A DNA stretch of 25,181 nt from Polyangiaceae bacterium (GTDB lineage Bacteria > Myxococcota > Polyangia > Polyangiales > Polyangiaceae), in NCBI GenBank assembly GCA_025936205.1, contig JAICTU010000062.1:1-25181 (forward strand), given 5' to 3'. Both the position numbers and the translations under genes were made by a program. Within the stretch, counting starts at the first letter, position 1. Each line of letters begins with the position of its first letter. Under the pieces are notes generated by a model that saw nothing but the letters and a program-made list of their open reading frames with translations, was not told the origin of the DNA and made no database searches. Positions 1 through 6,886 of this stretch are shown here, piece after piece.

Positions 1-2
1 AA

Positions 3-515
3 AACGCCCCACCGCCCGCGACGCCGGCGGCGGAAGCCGCGCCTGCGGCCGCTCCAGCAGGGGAGAGCGCCGGAGGCAAGACGGTGGAGGTCGCCTTCCA
101 GCCCAAGAGCGGCTCGGCCCTCTCGGGCAAGGCCACGCTGACCGAGACAGCGGAGGGCGTGAAGGTGGATCTCGCGCTCGAAGGTCTCCCGCCGGGCGAG
201 CACGGCGCTCACGTGCACGAGAAGGGCGACTGCAGCGCCGCAGACGGTTCCAGCGCGGGTGGCCACTTCAATCCCGCGAGCAACCCCCACGCGCTGCCGA
301 CCGGCACGCCGCGCCACCTGGGTGACCTGGGCAACATCAACATCAGCCCCGACGGCAAGGGCACGCTCGACATCGTGGCCCCCGGCGCCAACCTGAAGGA
401 CGGCGACCCGAACTCGTTCCTGGGCAAAGCCATCATCGTGCACGAGAAGCAGGATGACGGCGGGCAACCGACGGGCAACGCCGGCGGTCGCATCGGCTGC
501 GCCGAGATCAAGTGA
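3..515 (+). CDS. sodC: Cu/Zn superoxide dismutase, 5' end missing
   Basis: Converts superoxide to O2 and H2O2, normally in the periplasm or attached to the envelope. The reading frame is open from base 3, so the gene begins outside the window. The first 27 codons seen are an Ala/Pro/Gly-rich linker, as found after the signal or lipobox of envelope SodC proteins. The GTG at 84 lies inside this frame and is probably not the start. Visible family motifs are HVH at bases 210-218 (copper ligands), GDC (disulphide Cys), GGHFNP (bridging His), the zinc-loop RHLGDLGN, IIVHEK (copper His), and the C-terminal GGRIGCAE with the active-site Arg and second disulphide Cys. All expected ligands appear present, so it should be active. 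It is followed by a hairpin-rich gap and then moaD. Family assignment is very secure; the linker role and location are inferred. Confidence 0.95.
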   Translation, partial: NAPPPATPAAEAAPAAAPAGESAGGKTVEVAFQPKSGSALSGKATLTETAEGVKVDLALEGLPPGEHGAHVHEKGDCSAADGSSAGGHFNPASNPHALPTGTPRHLGDLGNINISPDGKGTLDIVAPGANLKDGDPNSFLGKAIIVHEKQDDGGQPTGNAGGRIGCAEIK

Positions 516-586
516 GCTGTGCTCTGGGGTGCCGCGGCGGCGCAGCGCCCCAGCGCGCCGCCCGGCCCTCGAATGTGCCCACAGCT
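515..586 (+). terminator. Possible sodC terminator, nested stem-loops
   Basis: An outer 7-bp inverted repeat (AGCTGTG 515-521 with CACAGCT 580-586) encloses an inner 6-bp stem (CTGGGG 524-529 with CCCCAG 548-553). It starts on the last base of the sodC stop codon. There is no U-tract after it, so classical intrinsic termination is doubtful, but its position directly behind the stop suggests a 3'-end structure. Confidence 0.35.
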
Positions 587-799
587 CTGAGTCCTTGCGG
601 GGAGGGGAGACCCGCGCCCGACCGGTATCGCGGGTTGCTCCCCCGCGCTCCGGGCTGAGGGAGGGACGCCGAGGGTCCCGATGTGCCGGGCGGCGCCGAA
701 AGGCGCAGTCCCGGCCCTGAATCCCTGGCGTCGCATTGCGTCAGCGATCCGCCGTCGGCAGCAAAACGTGCTACGTCCACGCCTGATGGTGTGTCGGGC
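587..799 (+). other. Non-coding leader region upstream of moaD with a strong hairpin
   Basis: No convincing gene lies here. The moaD reading frame extends upstream to 683, but the translated extension has no family similarity. A well-formed composite hairpin lies at 686-714: outer stem CCGGG (686-690) with CCCGG (710-714), a small asymmetric internal loop, and inner stem GCGCC (693-697) with GGCGC (702-706) closed by a GAAA tetraloop (698-701). G-rich and C-rich blocks at about 598-640 could form a further stem. I compared it from memory with the Moco, cobalamin, TPP and glycine riboswitches and could not make a convincing match. A structured 5' UTR of moaD is an inference. Confidence 0.35.
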
Positions 800-1048
800 G
801 TGAAGGTGGTGGTGCTCTACTTTGCCGCGTTGCGTGAGCTGCTCGGCTTGCACGAGGAGCGGCTGGAGCTGCCGCCCACGGTGAGCTGTGTCCGCGATCT
901 GGCGGTGTTTCTGGGTCAGCGGCATCCAGCGCTCGTGCCGCATTTCAGCAGCGTGCGTTTCGCGCTGAACGAGACCTTCGTCGAGACCGCCGCGCTGCTC
1001 AGCGACGGGGACGTCGTGGCGTTGATCCCGCCCGTGACGGGGGGCTGA
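800..1048 (+). CDS. moaD: MoaD-type molybdopterin synthase sulphur-carrier subunit
   Basis: Small ubiquitin-like protein that carries a C-terminal thiocarboxylate and donates sulphur to precursor Z through MoaE to make molybdopterin. The sequence starts MKVVVLYFAALRELLG, a typical first beta-strand of MoaD, has the ALNETFV strand and LSDGDVVALIPPVTGG, and ends in the diagnostic Gly-Gly that is adenylated and thiocarboxylated. With the GTG at 800 it is 82 aa, the usual family length. A GTG at 791 would add three residues. Neither start has an obvious Shine-Dalgarno. No moaE, moaA or moeB is next to it in the window, so the partner must be encoded elsewhere. Related ThiS-like carriers also end in GG, but the motif order fits MoaD better. 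Confidence 0.85.
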   Translation: MKVVVLYFAALRELLGLHEERLELPPTVSCVRDLAVFLGQRHPALVPHFSSVRFALNETFVETAALLSDGDVVALIPPVTGG

Positions 1049-1180
1049 GCCAAAGCGCTGGAGCGGCGGAGGCGAGCGGCCGTTGGCCCGAGGAGGCTGC
1101 TACGGCAGGCTGTGCTGCGACCAATGGGTCCCTTCGCGCGTACTCCAATTGACCAAGAACCAATGAAAGGGAACGTCCTG

Positions 1181-2707
1181 GTGTCTACCTCCTCGCTGTC
1201 TCCACTCCGCCCTTCTCGGCTTTACTGGCGGGGCTCCCTGCTGGCGGCCCTGGGCGGGCTGCTTTGGGGGCTGGACGCGAGCGCTCAGGCTGGCGGCAGC
1301 ACCGTCCCCGCTGCGCCGGGCGAGCCCACAGCTGTTGCACCTGCAGCTGTTGCACCCGCAGCTGTTGCACCCGCGGGGGTCGCATCCAATACACCGGCCG
1401 TGGGCGGAACGGCGCGCCTGGAAGAGGTGCTGGGTCAGAACGGGGGCTTGACGGCGCAGGACGCCGGCCGCCGCGCAGCGCAGACCAGCGTGCAGGCCAG
1501 CGTGGATCGCGAGAAGGTGCTGACCGCCAAGAACGATCGCGCGAAGGTGATCTGGAACGCGCTGCCCCGGCTGACGCTGAGCGGTACGTACACGCGCCAG
1601 TCCCCGCTCCCGCCGATCAAGTTTCCCGATCTCACCGGCATGGGCTTGCCCGACACGGAGATTCCCGCCGGACCCCTGAATACTTACGTGCTCACCGCGA
1701 GCTTGAATGTTCCCTTCACGGAATATTTTCTGCGCATGGTGCAGGCGCTGCGCGGCGCCGGCGATAACGAAGACGCCGCGGCGCTGACGGAGCAAGCCAC
1801 GCGCGCGGCCGCCGCCGCGGGCGCGAAGCTCGCCTATTATGACTGGGTGCGCGCGCGTCTGCAGCGCGTGCTGGCCGAGCAAGCGCTGGAGCAGGCCAGG
1901 GCACAACGGGTCCGCGTCGAGGCGTTGCGCTCGGCGGGGCGCGCTGCCGAGGCCGACTTGCAGCAGGCGCTGGCATTTCAGGCGGACGCGGAGCTGACCG
2001 TGTCGCAGGCAGACACATTGCAGGCCATCGCCGAGCAGCGCTTGCGTACGGCGCTGCACGCGCCGGCGGAAGAGCAGCTGCGCGTGGGAGAAAATGTGCT
2101 CGCGCCGTTCCCGGGTGCCGAGGAGAGGCGCAACCTGGACGAGCTGTATCGCGAGGCGGAGAGCCAGCGGCTCGAGCTCAAGGCCTTCGACAAGGGCAGC
2201 TCCGCGCTCGAGCGCTTGCAGGCGATCGAAAAGACGCGGCTGCTGCCGCGTCTGGAGGGCTTCGGCAACTACTCCTACGCAAACCCCAATCCGCGCGCAT
2301 TCCCGCAGAGCAACCAGTGGGACGATTACTGGCAGGTGGGTATGTCCTTGACCTGGTCCCCCAGCGACATCGGCACTGGGCTGACCGGCGCGGAGTCGGC
2401 GCGCTCGCAGCGCGAGCAGCTGCTCGGTCAACGCAGCCTGGCCGTCGAGGGAATGCGACTCGAGATCGCGACCGCCTACCGCGAGCTCGCGCGGGCGCGC
2501 GTCAACGTGGGCACGGCGGAGCAGGGCGAACGCGCAGCGGCGGCGGCGCTCGACGCGCGCACCCGGCTGGAAGAGCAGGGGCTGGCCACCACCCTGGAGC
2601 TGATGCAAGCCCAGACGGCGCAGGTGCAAGCGCGCCTGAATTTGATCGACGCCCACATCGCGCTGCGCGTGGCCCGCGTGCAGCTGGACCACGCTTTGGG
2701 CCGCTAG
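1181..2707 (+). CDS. TolC-family outer-membrane efflux protein
   Basis: Predicted trimeric outer-membrane channel with a periplasmic alpha-helical tunnel, the exit duct of type I secretion or RND-type efflux. The GTG at 1181 was chosen because AAAGGGAA sits 7 nt before it and gives a normal signal peptide (RLYWRGSLLAALGGLLWG... ASAQA). An in-frame ATG at 1163 and a GTG at 1112 are alternatives. After the signal comes an Ala/Pro/Val spacer with a tandem VAPAA repeat, then two family halves. Each half has long amphipathic helices rich in Ala, Glu, Gln and Arg and a strand segment near LPRLTLSGTYTRQS and LPRLEGFGNYSYANPNP. The end, NLIDAHIALRVARVQLDHALGR, is typical of OEP-family helices. No RND pump, ABC transporter or membrane-fusion gene adjoins it, so its partner is unknown. 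It is convergent with the next gene, their stops overlapping by 4 bp. Confidence 0.85.
   Translation: MSTSSLSPLRPSRLYWRGSLLAALGGLLWGLDASAQAGGSTVPAAPGEPTAVAPAAVAPAAVAPAGVASNTPAVGGTARLEEVLGQNGGLTAQDAGRRAAQTSVQASVDREKVLTAKNDRAKVIWNALPRLTLSGTYTRQSPLPPIKFPDLTGMGLPDTEIPAGPLNTYVLTASLNVPFTEYFLRMVQALRGAGDNEDAAALTEQATRAAAAAGAKLAYYDWVRARLQRVLAEQALEQARAQRVRVEALRSAGRAAEADLQQALAFQADAELTVSQADTLQAIAEQRLRTALHAPAEEQLRVGENVLAPFPGAEERRNLDELYREAESQRLELKAFDKGSSALERLQAIEKTRLLPRLEGFGNYSYANPNPRAFPQSNQWDDYWQVGMSLTWSPSDIGTGLTGAESARSQREQLLGQRSLAVEGMRLEIATAYRELARARVNVGTAEQGERAAAAALDARTRLEEQGLATTLELMQAQTAQVQARLNLIDAHIALRVARVQLDHALGR
1331..1375 (+). repeat. Three tandem 15-bp repeats coding for VAPAA
   Basis: Three adjacent near-identical 15-mers (gctgttgcaccYgca; 1331-1345, 1346-1360, 1361-1375, the last ending in g) sit in the spacer behind the TolC-family signal peptide. 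Copy number changes would stay in frame, so the spacer length could vary by slippage without breaking the protein. Confidence 0.8.
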
Positions 2708-4434
2708 CGCGTGGGTGAGGCTTGCAGGCTGAGCGCGCAGCGAAAGCCGATGCCGCGCGCGTGCGCGCTGGCCGCTACATACAGGCGACTCGGCGCTGCC
2801 GGGGTGGGCCCTGGATTCAGCGAGCTATCCACGCGCATGACGGCGTAGAGCTGCGGCTCTTGGCCGGGGACATTGGCCCGCTGCGGACGATCCGCGCGGT
2901 CCTTGGTCCACTCGGAGAGGTCGCCGATCCAGCTCGGCCCGTTGCCGGCCATGACGGGAGCCGCGCCAGGGGCGGGATGTGCAGATTGCCACGCGACCTC
3001 CCACTCGTCGGGCATCGGTAGGCGCTGGCCACGCCACTCGCAGTACTGTTCGGCTTGGCGCTGGGTGACGCAATTGATCGGGGAGGTGCCGCGGCCCTGC
3101 GCGCCGAAGGTACAGCGTGGAGCGTCGCGACCTGCCTGGCTCTCTGCCTGCGTCTCGGTCTGCGCAGGTTCGCAGCCCTGGTTGGTCACGCAGGCGCGAT
3201 ATTCGTCGGCCGTGACGGAGCCGTGAGCCAGACAGAACGGGGCGATCGGCGCGTGAGCAGCAGCGGTGCCGGGGCGCGGCGTGGTCGCAGAGGTGAACAG
3301 CTTCATGCCGGAGCCGCAGAGCGCCGTCTCCAGCGCCTCGACGGAGGGGCGCGTGGGCGATGCGGCTTGTGGCGCCGGGGCGGGGGAGGGGCGAGCCGCC
3401 CAGAGACCCGCCGCGAAGGCCATCAGGACACAGGCACCGCCGAGCGCGAACGGCGCGTACCGGCGCGTCGCTGCGGGAATGCTGCGGCGGGTGACCACCG
3501 ACGGCGCGATCGGAGGCACGCTGGCGCGCGATGACGCGGGCAGGCTGATCCGGGAGGGTGGTCCTTCGCGGCTCGCCGGCGCTCGCGAGGCATAGCCGGG
3601 GCTGGCCGCGCGTTGCACGACGGGCCCCGACGGCTCCGTGACCTCCGACTCGGACTGTGGAGGCGTGCTGAGCAGCCCTCCACTCTGCAGCAGTCGATAG
3701 ATCGCCGTCAGCGTCTCCAGCTCCGGGCGCCGGAGCGTCGCGACGACGTCGGAGATGGTGCGCCGGCCGTCGAACGCGCGCAGCGCGGCGAGCTCGCGGG
3801 GGGCGAGGCCGCTGACGGTACTTTCACCCGTGTTCTGCCACAGCACGCGGGACAGATCCCCGAGCTGGCCGCGCACGCGTGCGAGCTCGTCGCTGCGCCG
3901 GGCATGTTCCACCAGCAACTCCTGGGTGGTGGCCAGGATCGTCCGCTCGTGCGCCACGGGCGAGAAATCCACCTGCAGGCGCCCCTCGTTCAGCGCCAGC
4001 AGCTCGTACACGGCGGGGCTGCCCACCGCCAGGCCGATGCGCGCGTCGATCACGTCGCCGTCGATGCACCACAGGTGCCCGAAGTCGCCGTCGTGCTCGA
4101 TGCGGATGTAAGCATCCTTTCTTCCGAGCTGGACGGTCTCCAGAAGATCCGAGAGGCCCATCGTCTCGAGATTGCCGGAGAGCGTGAAATCTTCGCGCTC
4201 CAGGCCCTGAGCGGAGAGCGTGGACGAGATCTGCTCGTCGATCGCTTTGCGCACCGCGCGGCGATGGACGCGCATCCACTCCGTCAGCTGCTCGGCGCTG
4301 ATCCGACCCTGCTCGCAGGCTTGTTCCGGGCTGAGCTCACCCAGCAAGACGCGGCGGACCAGCTCCGCCGCGTCCTCATCCCCCGGCTCGAAATGGAATT
4401 CTAACGCCGGTATACGTTCTGAAGCAGATGGCAC
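2704..4434 (-). CDS. DUF4388 (PATAN)-TM-SUMF1-like fusion protein
   Basis: 576 aa, starting at a GTG with GGGGAGGA about 11 nt upstream. Residues about 84-180 form a DUF4388/PATAN domain (FTLSGNLETMGLSDLLETVQLGRKDA ... GHLWCIDGDVIDARIG), a module common in myxobacterial signalling proteins. Residues about 205-256 look like a small helical or winged-helix unit (LAALRAFDGRRTISDVVATL). A Pro/Ser/Arg linker leads to one TM helix at about 327-346. Residues about 398-570 form a formylglycine-generating-enzyme/SUMF1-like domain, recognised by FCLAHGSVTADEYRACV, PINCVTQRQAEQYCEWRG, RLPMPDEWE and a C-terminal GFRCAL. The catalytic Cys pair of true FGEs is not evident, so a non-catalytic or binding role is more likely. 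Topology suggests a cytoplasmic sensory part and a periplasmic SUMF1 domain. The function is unknown; the domain calls are by motif. Confidence 0.8.
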   Translation of the reverse strand: MPSASERIPALEFHFEPGDEDAAELVRRVLLGELSPEQACEQGRISAEQLTEWMRVHRRAVRKAIDEQISSTLSAQGLEREDFTLSGNLETMGLSDLLETVQLGRKDAYIRIEHDGDFGHLWCIDGDVIDARIGLAVGSPAVYELLALNEGRLQVDFSPVAHERTILATTQELLVEHARRSDELARVRGQLGDLSRVLWQNTGESTVSGLAPRELAALRAFDGRRTISDVVATLRRPELETLTAIYRLLQSGGLLSTPPQSESEVTEPSGPVVQRAASPGYASRAPASREGPPSRISLPASSRASVPPIAPSVVTRRSIPAATRRYAPFALGGACVLMAFAAGLWAARPSPAPAPQAASPTRPSVEALETALCGSGMKLFTSATTPRPGTAAAHAPIAPFCLAHGSVTADEYRACVTNQGCEPAQTETQAESQAGRDAPRCTFGAQGRGTSPINCVTQRQAEQYCEWRGQRLPMPDEWEVAWQSAHPAPGAAPVMAGNGPSWIGDLSEWTKDRADRPQRANVPGQEPQLYAVMRVDSSLNPGPTPAAPSRLYVAASAHARGIGFRCALSLQASPTR

Positions 4435-4506
4435 TCCTCGCCGTTCCTCCCCGTCAGTGAACGGCGCGAAGGACGCCGCCTTCTAGCCTGAAACCGGGAT
4501 TTTCTG

Positions 4507-4551
4507 CGCTCCCGGGCTACCCCACGGGTGAGCAGGCGGGCCCCGGGAGCG
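4507..4551. repeat. 10-bp perfect inverted repeat between two minus-strand genes
   Basis: CGCTCCCGGG (4507-4516) and CCCGGGAGCG (4542-4551) are perfect complements around a 25-nt loop. On the minus strand it lies after the di-haem cytochrome stop and before the DUF4388-SUMF1 start. It could be a terminator hairpin (no T-run follows it on that strand) or a binding site. The rest of the 159-bp gap is unremarkable, apart from an AT-rich patch at 4552-4577. Confidence 0.5.
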
Positions 4552-4593
4552 TAATTCTCCAGTTAACTTTTGTTTAGAGCGCCGCTGCGCTGC

Positions 4594-6012
4594 TCACAGG
4601 GACTTCACGAACTCTGCGAGGTCACTGGCTTCGTCGGCGGTGAGGCTGAGCGAGAACTGGGCGTTGAAATGCGCGACGACGTCGTTGACTGTGGCAAAGC
4701 GGCCGTCGTGGAAGAAGCCACCTTTCTGGCGGGTGAAAACGCCACGCAGCGGAGGGGGACGATATCCGAGATTGGGTGAGCGATCGGCTTGAAATGAGTC
4801 GATGCCGATGGCCGTCGCCGGCACGCTGTTGAAGCCCGGCAGCGTGTACAGAGGTGGGACGTGGCAGTTGTTGCAGCGGGCTTTTCCGGTGAAGAGCTCC
4901 TGGCCTCGGGTCGCTGCGGCGGGATCATAGCTGCCCTCGGGCGCAGCCGGGGTATCGATCGATTCGACGTACGTGAGCAGCGGCGCCAGCTTGTCGGTGA
5001 CCAGGTCCGGCGTGTTGCGTACCCGCGCGAAACCATTCGCTGCCGCGATCGGGAACTGCTGCGCATTGCCGAGCCGGCGATCGGAGAAGATGCCCTGGCC
5101 GAACATCTCCAGATTGATCACCAGCGGCACCCAGGAGTTCAGGCCGCTGAAACCGTTCCAGGTCATCAGTCCCACGCCCTGCAAGCCAAACAGGGGCGGG
5201 ATCAACACCGCCGCGGGCTTGCCGTCCGGGCGCGCCGTCTTGCCGTCCAGGTGCATGAAAGCATCGAACTTGCCCGGGCCCCAGGTCTTCAGGACCGCGC
5301 GCACCGCGTCTTGCGAGACACCCAGGAGATCAGCAAACACCGAGACGTCGGGCGCGACGGAGACGATGGTGCCCACATCGAGATCGCGATTGGGCCAGCC
5401 ATCGAGGCGGCGGCCGATGCCCTGCGCAAAGCTGTCGTCCACCGTGGAGTGACACAGCGCACATTGGATACCCAGGCTCTGGATCTTCCCGTCGGCGTCG
5501 AACACACCGGTCAGACCAACGACAGCGTCCAGCTCGAGCAGCTTCAACGTCACTGCTGGATCGTTCAGGTTCACCTCCCCGCGCCGCAGCGAGCGCTGCA
5601 GGGAGCGCGGGAGCGCCTCCGAGTCCACGCGCAGGCCGAGAGCCAGCGCCGTCGCGGGGCTCACGCCGGGCCCGACGCCGCCGTTGGCCTCTCCCGCGAT
5701 GGCTCGATGCAGGCCGAGCTTGCCGCCCCAGAAGGCCTCATCGCCGAAGGTCTCGTAACGGAAGAGCTCGCGGCCCGCGCGAAAGCGCAGCGCGATGGCG
5801 CGCTCGGCGGGCGATAGCGCCGTGCCGCGCGCATCCTCCTGCGGCTGCGCCGTTTCGCCCACAGCGGGCTCGCTCGCGCCCGCGGGAAGGTCGATGCGGG
5901 TGATGTCCGAGGACGACAGCACATCGCTGCAGCCGGCGAGGGCTGCAAGACCCAGTGCGCCGGCGACGCCCAGCAGAAATTTCGCGATGCTTTGGGACCG
6001 TGATGCACTCAT
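4594..6012 (-). CDS. Di-haem cytochrome c lipoprotein, cytochrome-c-peroxidase/MauG-like
   Basis: 472 aa. The ATG at 6012 is chosen because GGAGG lies just upstream and it gives a clean lipoprotein signal with lipobox LAGC (Cys28). Two c-type haem sites are visible: CALCH (184-188) and CNNCH (380-384). The C-terminal part has the hallmark of this family, PPPLRGVFTRQKGGFFHDGR, followed by TVNDVVAHFN and a final DLAEFVKSL. Relatives reduce H2O2 or oxidise protein or quinone cofactors at a low-spin/high-spin haem pair in the periplasm. A peroxidase role is an inference; the segment between the haems (LIPPLFGLQGVGLMTWNG) is closer to the larger di-haem oxidoreductases than to classic 35-kDa CcpA. 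It is divergent from the globin gene, with 298 bp between the starts, so shared control is plausible. Confidence 0.85.
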   Translation of the reverse strand: MSASRSQSIAKFLLGVAGALGLAALAGCSDVLSSSDITRIDLPAGASEPAVGETAQPQEDARGTALSPAERAIALRFRAGRELFRYETFGDEAFWGGKLGLHRAIAGEANGGVGPGVSPATALALGLRVDSEALPRSLQRSLRRGEVNLNDPAVTLKLLELDAVVGLTGVFDADGKIQSLGIQCALCHSTVDDSFAQGIGRRLDGWPNRDLDVGTIVSVAPDVSVFADLLGVSQDAVRAVLKTWGPGKFDAFMHLDGKTARPDGKPAAVLIPPLFGLQGVGLMTWNGFSGLNSWVPLVINLEMFGQGIFSDRRLGNAQQFPIAAANGFARVRNTPDLVTDKLAPLLTYVESIDTPAAPEGSYDPAAATRGQELFTGKARCNNCHVPPLYTLPGFNSVPATAIGIDSFQADRSPNLGYRPPPLRGVFTRQKGGFFHDGRFATVNDVVAHFNAQFSLSLTADEASDLAEFVKSL

Positions 6013-6310
6013 TGCAACCTCCTCCGCGGTTCGTTGGTAGCCCCCAGTAATGGACGCTAACGCAGCCACGGCGTCGCGGGTGTGCCATTGCTGGAGAGGG
6101 TTGCACCGCACTGGAATTCCGGCGCGTTGACGCAACAACGTGCCGTTCGCGCTCGGGGGATGTTGCAGATCTGCTCGGCCAGATGCCGCGAGCAGTCCCC
6201 AGTCCGGACTGTTCCGGAAACTGGCTACCTGGGGGTTATCCGGCCTTCAGCGTGCGTCGTCACCAGCACTGGAGGGGATCGGAGGCCAGTCTCCGAAACG
6301 CTTGCGACCC
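6013..6310. promoter_or_regulatory. Palindrome-rich divergent promoter region, cytochrome/globin
   Basis: 298-bp non-coding gap between two diverging start codons. It contains five exact dyads within about 107 bp: GGAATTCC (6113-6120), GTTG-ACG-CAAC (6126-6136), GCAGATCTGC (6165-6174), CAGTCCGGACTG (6200-6211) and, directly abutting, TTCCGGAA (6212-6219). Such density suggests operators for one or more dimeric regulators. A TTGACG at 6127-6132 could be a -35, but no convincing -10 follows. No strong Shine-Dalgarno precedes the globin ATG. Confidence 0.5.
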
Positions 6311-6886
6311 ATGATCACCGAAGAAGACAAAGAGCACATTCGTCGTACCTGGAAGCTCGTCATTCCGATCGCGGAGACGGCTGCGGACCTTTTTTACAAG
6401 CGATTGTTCGAGTTGAAGCCCGAGTATCGGTCTCTGTTCCCGGAGAACCTGGCCGGGCAGAAAAGCAAACTCGTGCGCATGTTGGCGTTCATCGTCAAGT
6501 CGCTCGACTATCCCGAGTCCGCGTGGCGCGAAGAAGTGGCGGAAGCCGAGGACTTGCTGCTCGTGTTGCTCGCGCTCGGCCGGCGCCACCAGGCGCTCTA
6601 TCGCGTGCCGCGGGAAGCGTACGGCAGCGTGGGTGAAGCACTGCTCTGGACGCTCGACTACGGGCTGGGCGAGGCGTTCTCGCCGCCGGTGCGCGCGGCC
6701 TGGACCTCCGTCTACAAGGCCGTCTCCACCACCATGATTCTCAGCAGTGTCGCCAGCGAGCCCGATCGCTCGCTCGAGTCCGCGTTCGGCGCGGGCCAGG
6801 CCGCCATCGAGTCCAGACTCAAGGTCATCGGTATGGAAGAAGTGAAGTCGAGCGCCGACCCCGTCAGCAAAGGAGCGGCGCGATGA
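6311..6886 (+). CDS. Single-domain globin, Vitreoscilla-haemoglobin/flavohaemoglobin type
   Basis: 191 aa from the ATG at 6311; the frame is open to 6140 upstream, but that part is not globin-like. It binds haem for O2 or NO chemistry. Aligned by eye with Vitreoscilla haemoglobin, LFYKRLF supplies Tyr29 at B10, SLFP supplies Phe43 at CD1, GQKSKL places Gln50 at E7, and LGRRHQAL supplies the proximal His93. VGEALLWTLDYGLGEAFSPPVRAAW is the classic G/H-helix region. Tyr-B10 with Gln-E7 is the pattern of NO-dioxygenating flavohaemoglobins. It has no reductase domain, but an extra C-terminal tail of about 50 residues. Its stop overlaps the start of the next gene (ATGA), implying translational coupling to a DUF4388-ParA protein. 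A globin-coupled sensor is unlikely because no transducer domain is fused. Confidence 0.9.
   Translation: MITEEDKEHIRRTWKLVIPIAETAADLFYKRLFELKPEYRSLFPENLAGQKSKLVRMLAFIVKSLDYPESAWREEVAEAEDLLLVLLALGRRHQALYRVPREAYGSVGEALLWTLDYGLGEAFSPPVRAAWTSVYKAVSTTMILSSVASEPDRSLESAFGAGQAAIESRLKVIGMEEVKSSADPVSKGAAR

Noticed and set aside
587..799. Assignment of the moaD leader to the Moco, cobalamin, TPP or glycine riboswitch
   Set aside because: Only short pieces resemble these; conserved core segments are missing or in the wrong order.
683..799. N-terminal extension of moaD to the ATG-like start at 683
   Set aside because: The extension is Pro/Ser/Arg-rich, overlaps the hairpin and would make the protein much longer than MoaD.
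1100..2692. 530-codon open frame antisense to the TolC-family gene
   Set aside because: Shadow frame with Arg/Leu/Gly-rich composition; the plus strand carries the signal peptide and family motifs.
3613..5817. Plus-strand frames opposite the DUF4388-SUMF1 and di-haem cytochrome genes
   Set aside because: The minus-strand frames contain clear domain and haem motifs; the plus frames contain none.
6102..6108. TGCACCG, also found in the candidate NsrR site upstream of glbN
   Set aside because: A shared 7-mer is too short; the flanks do not match the rest of the operator.
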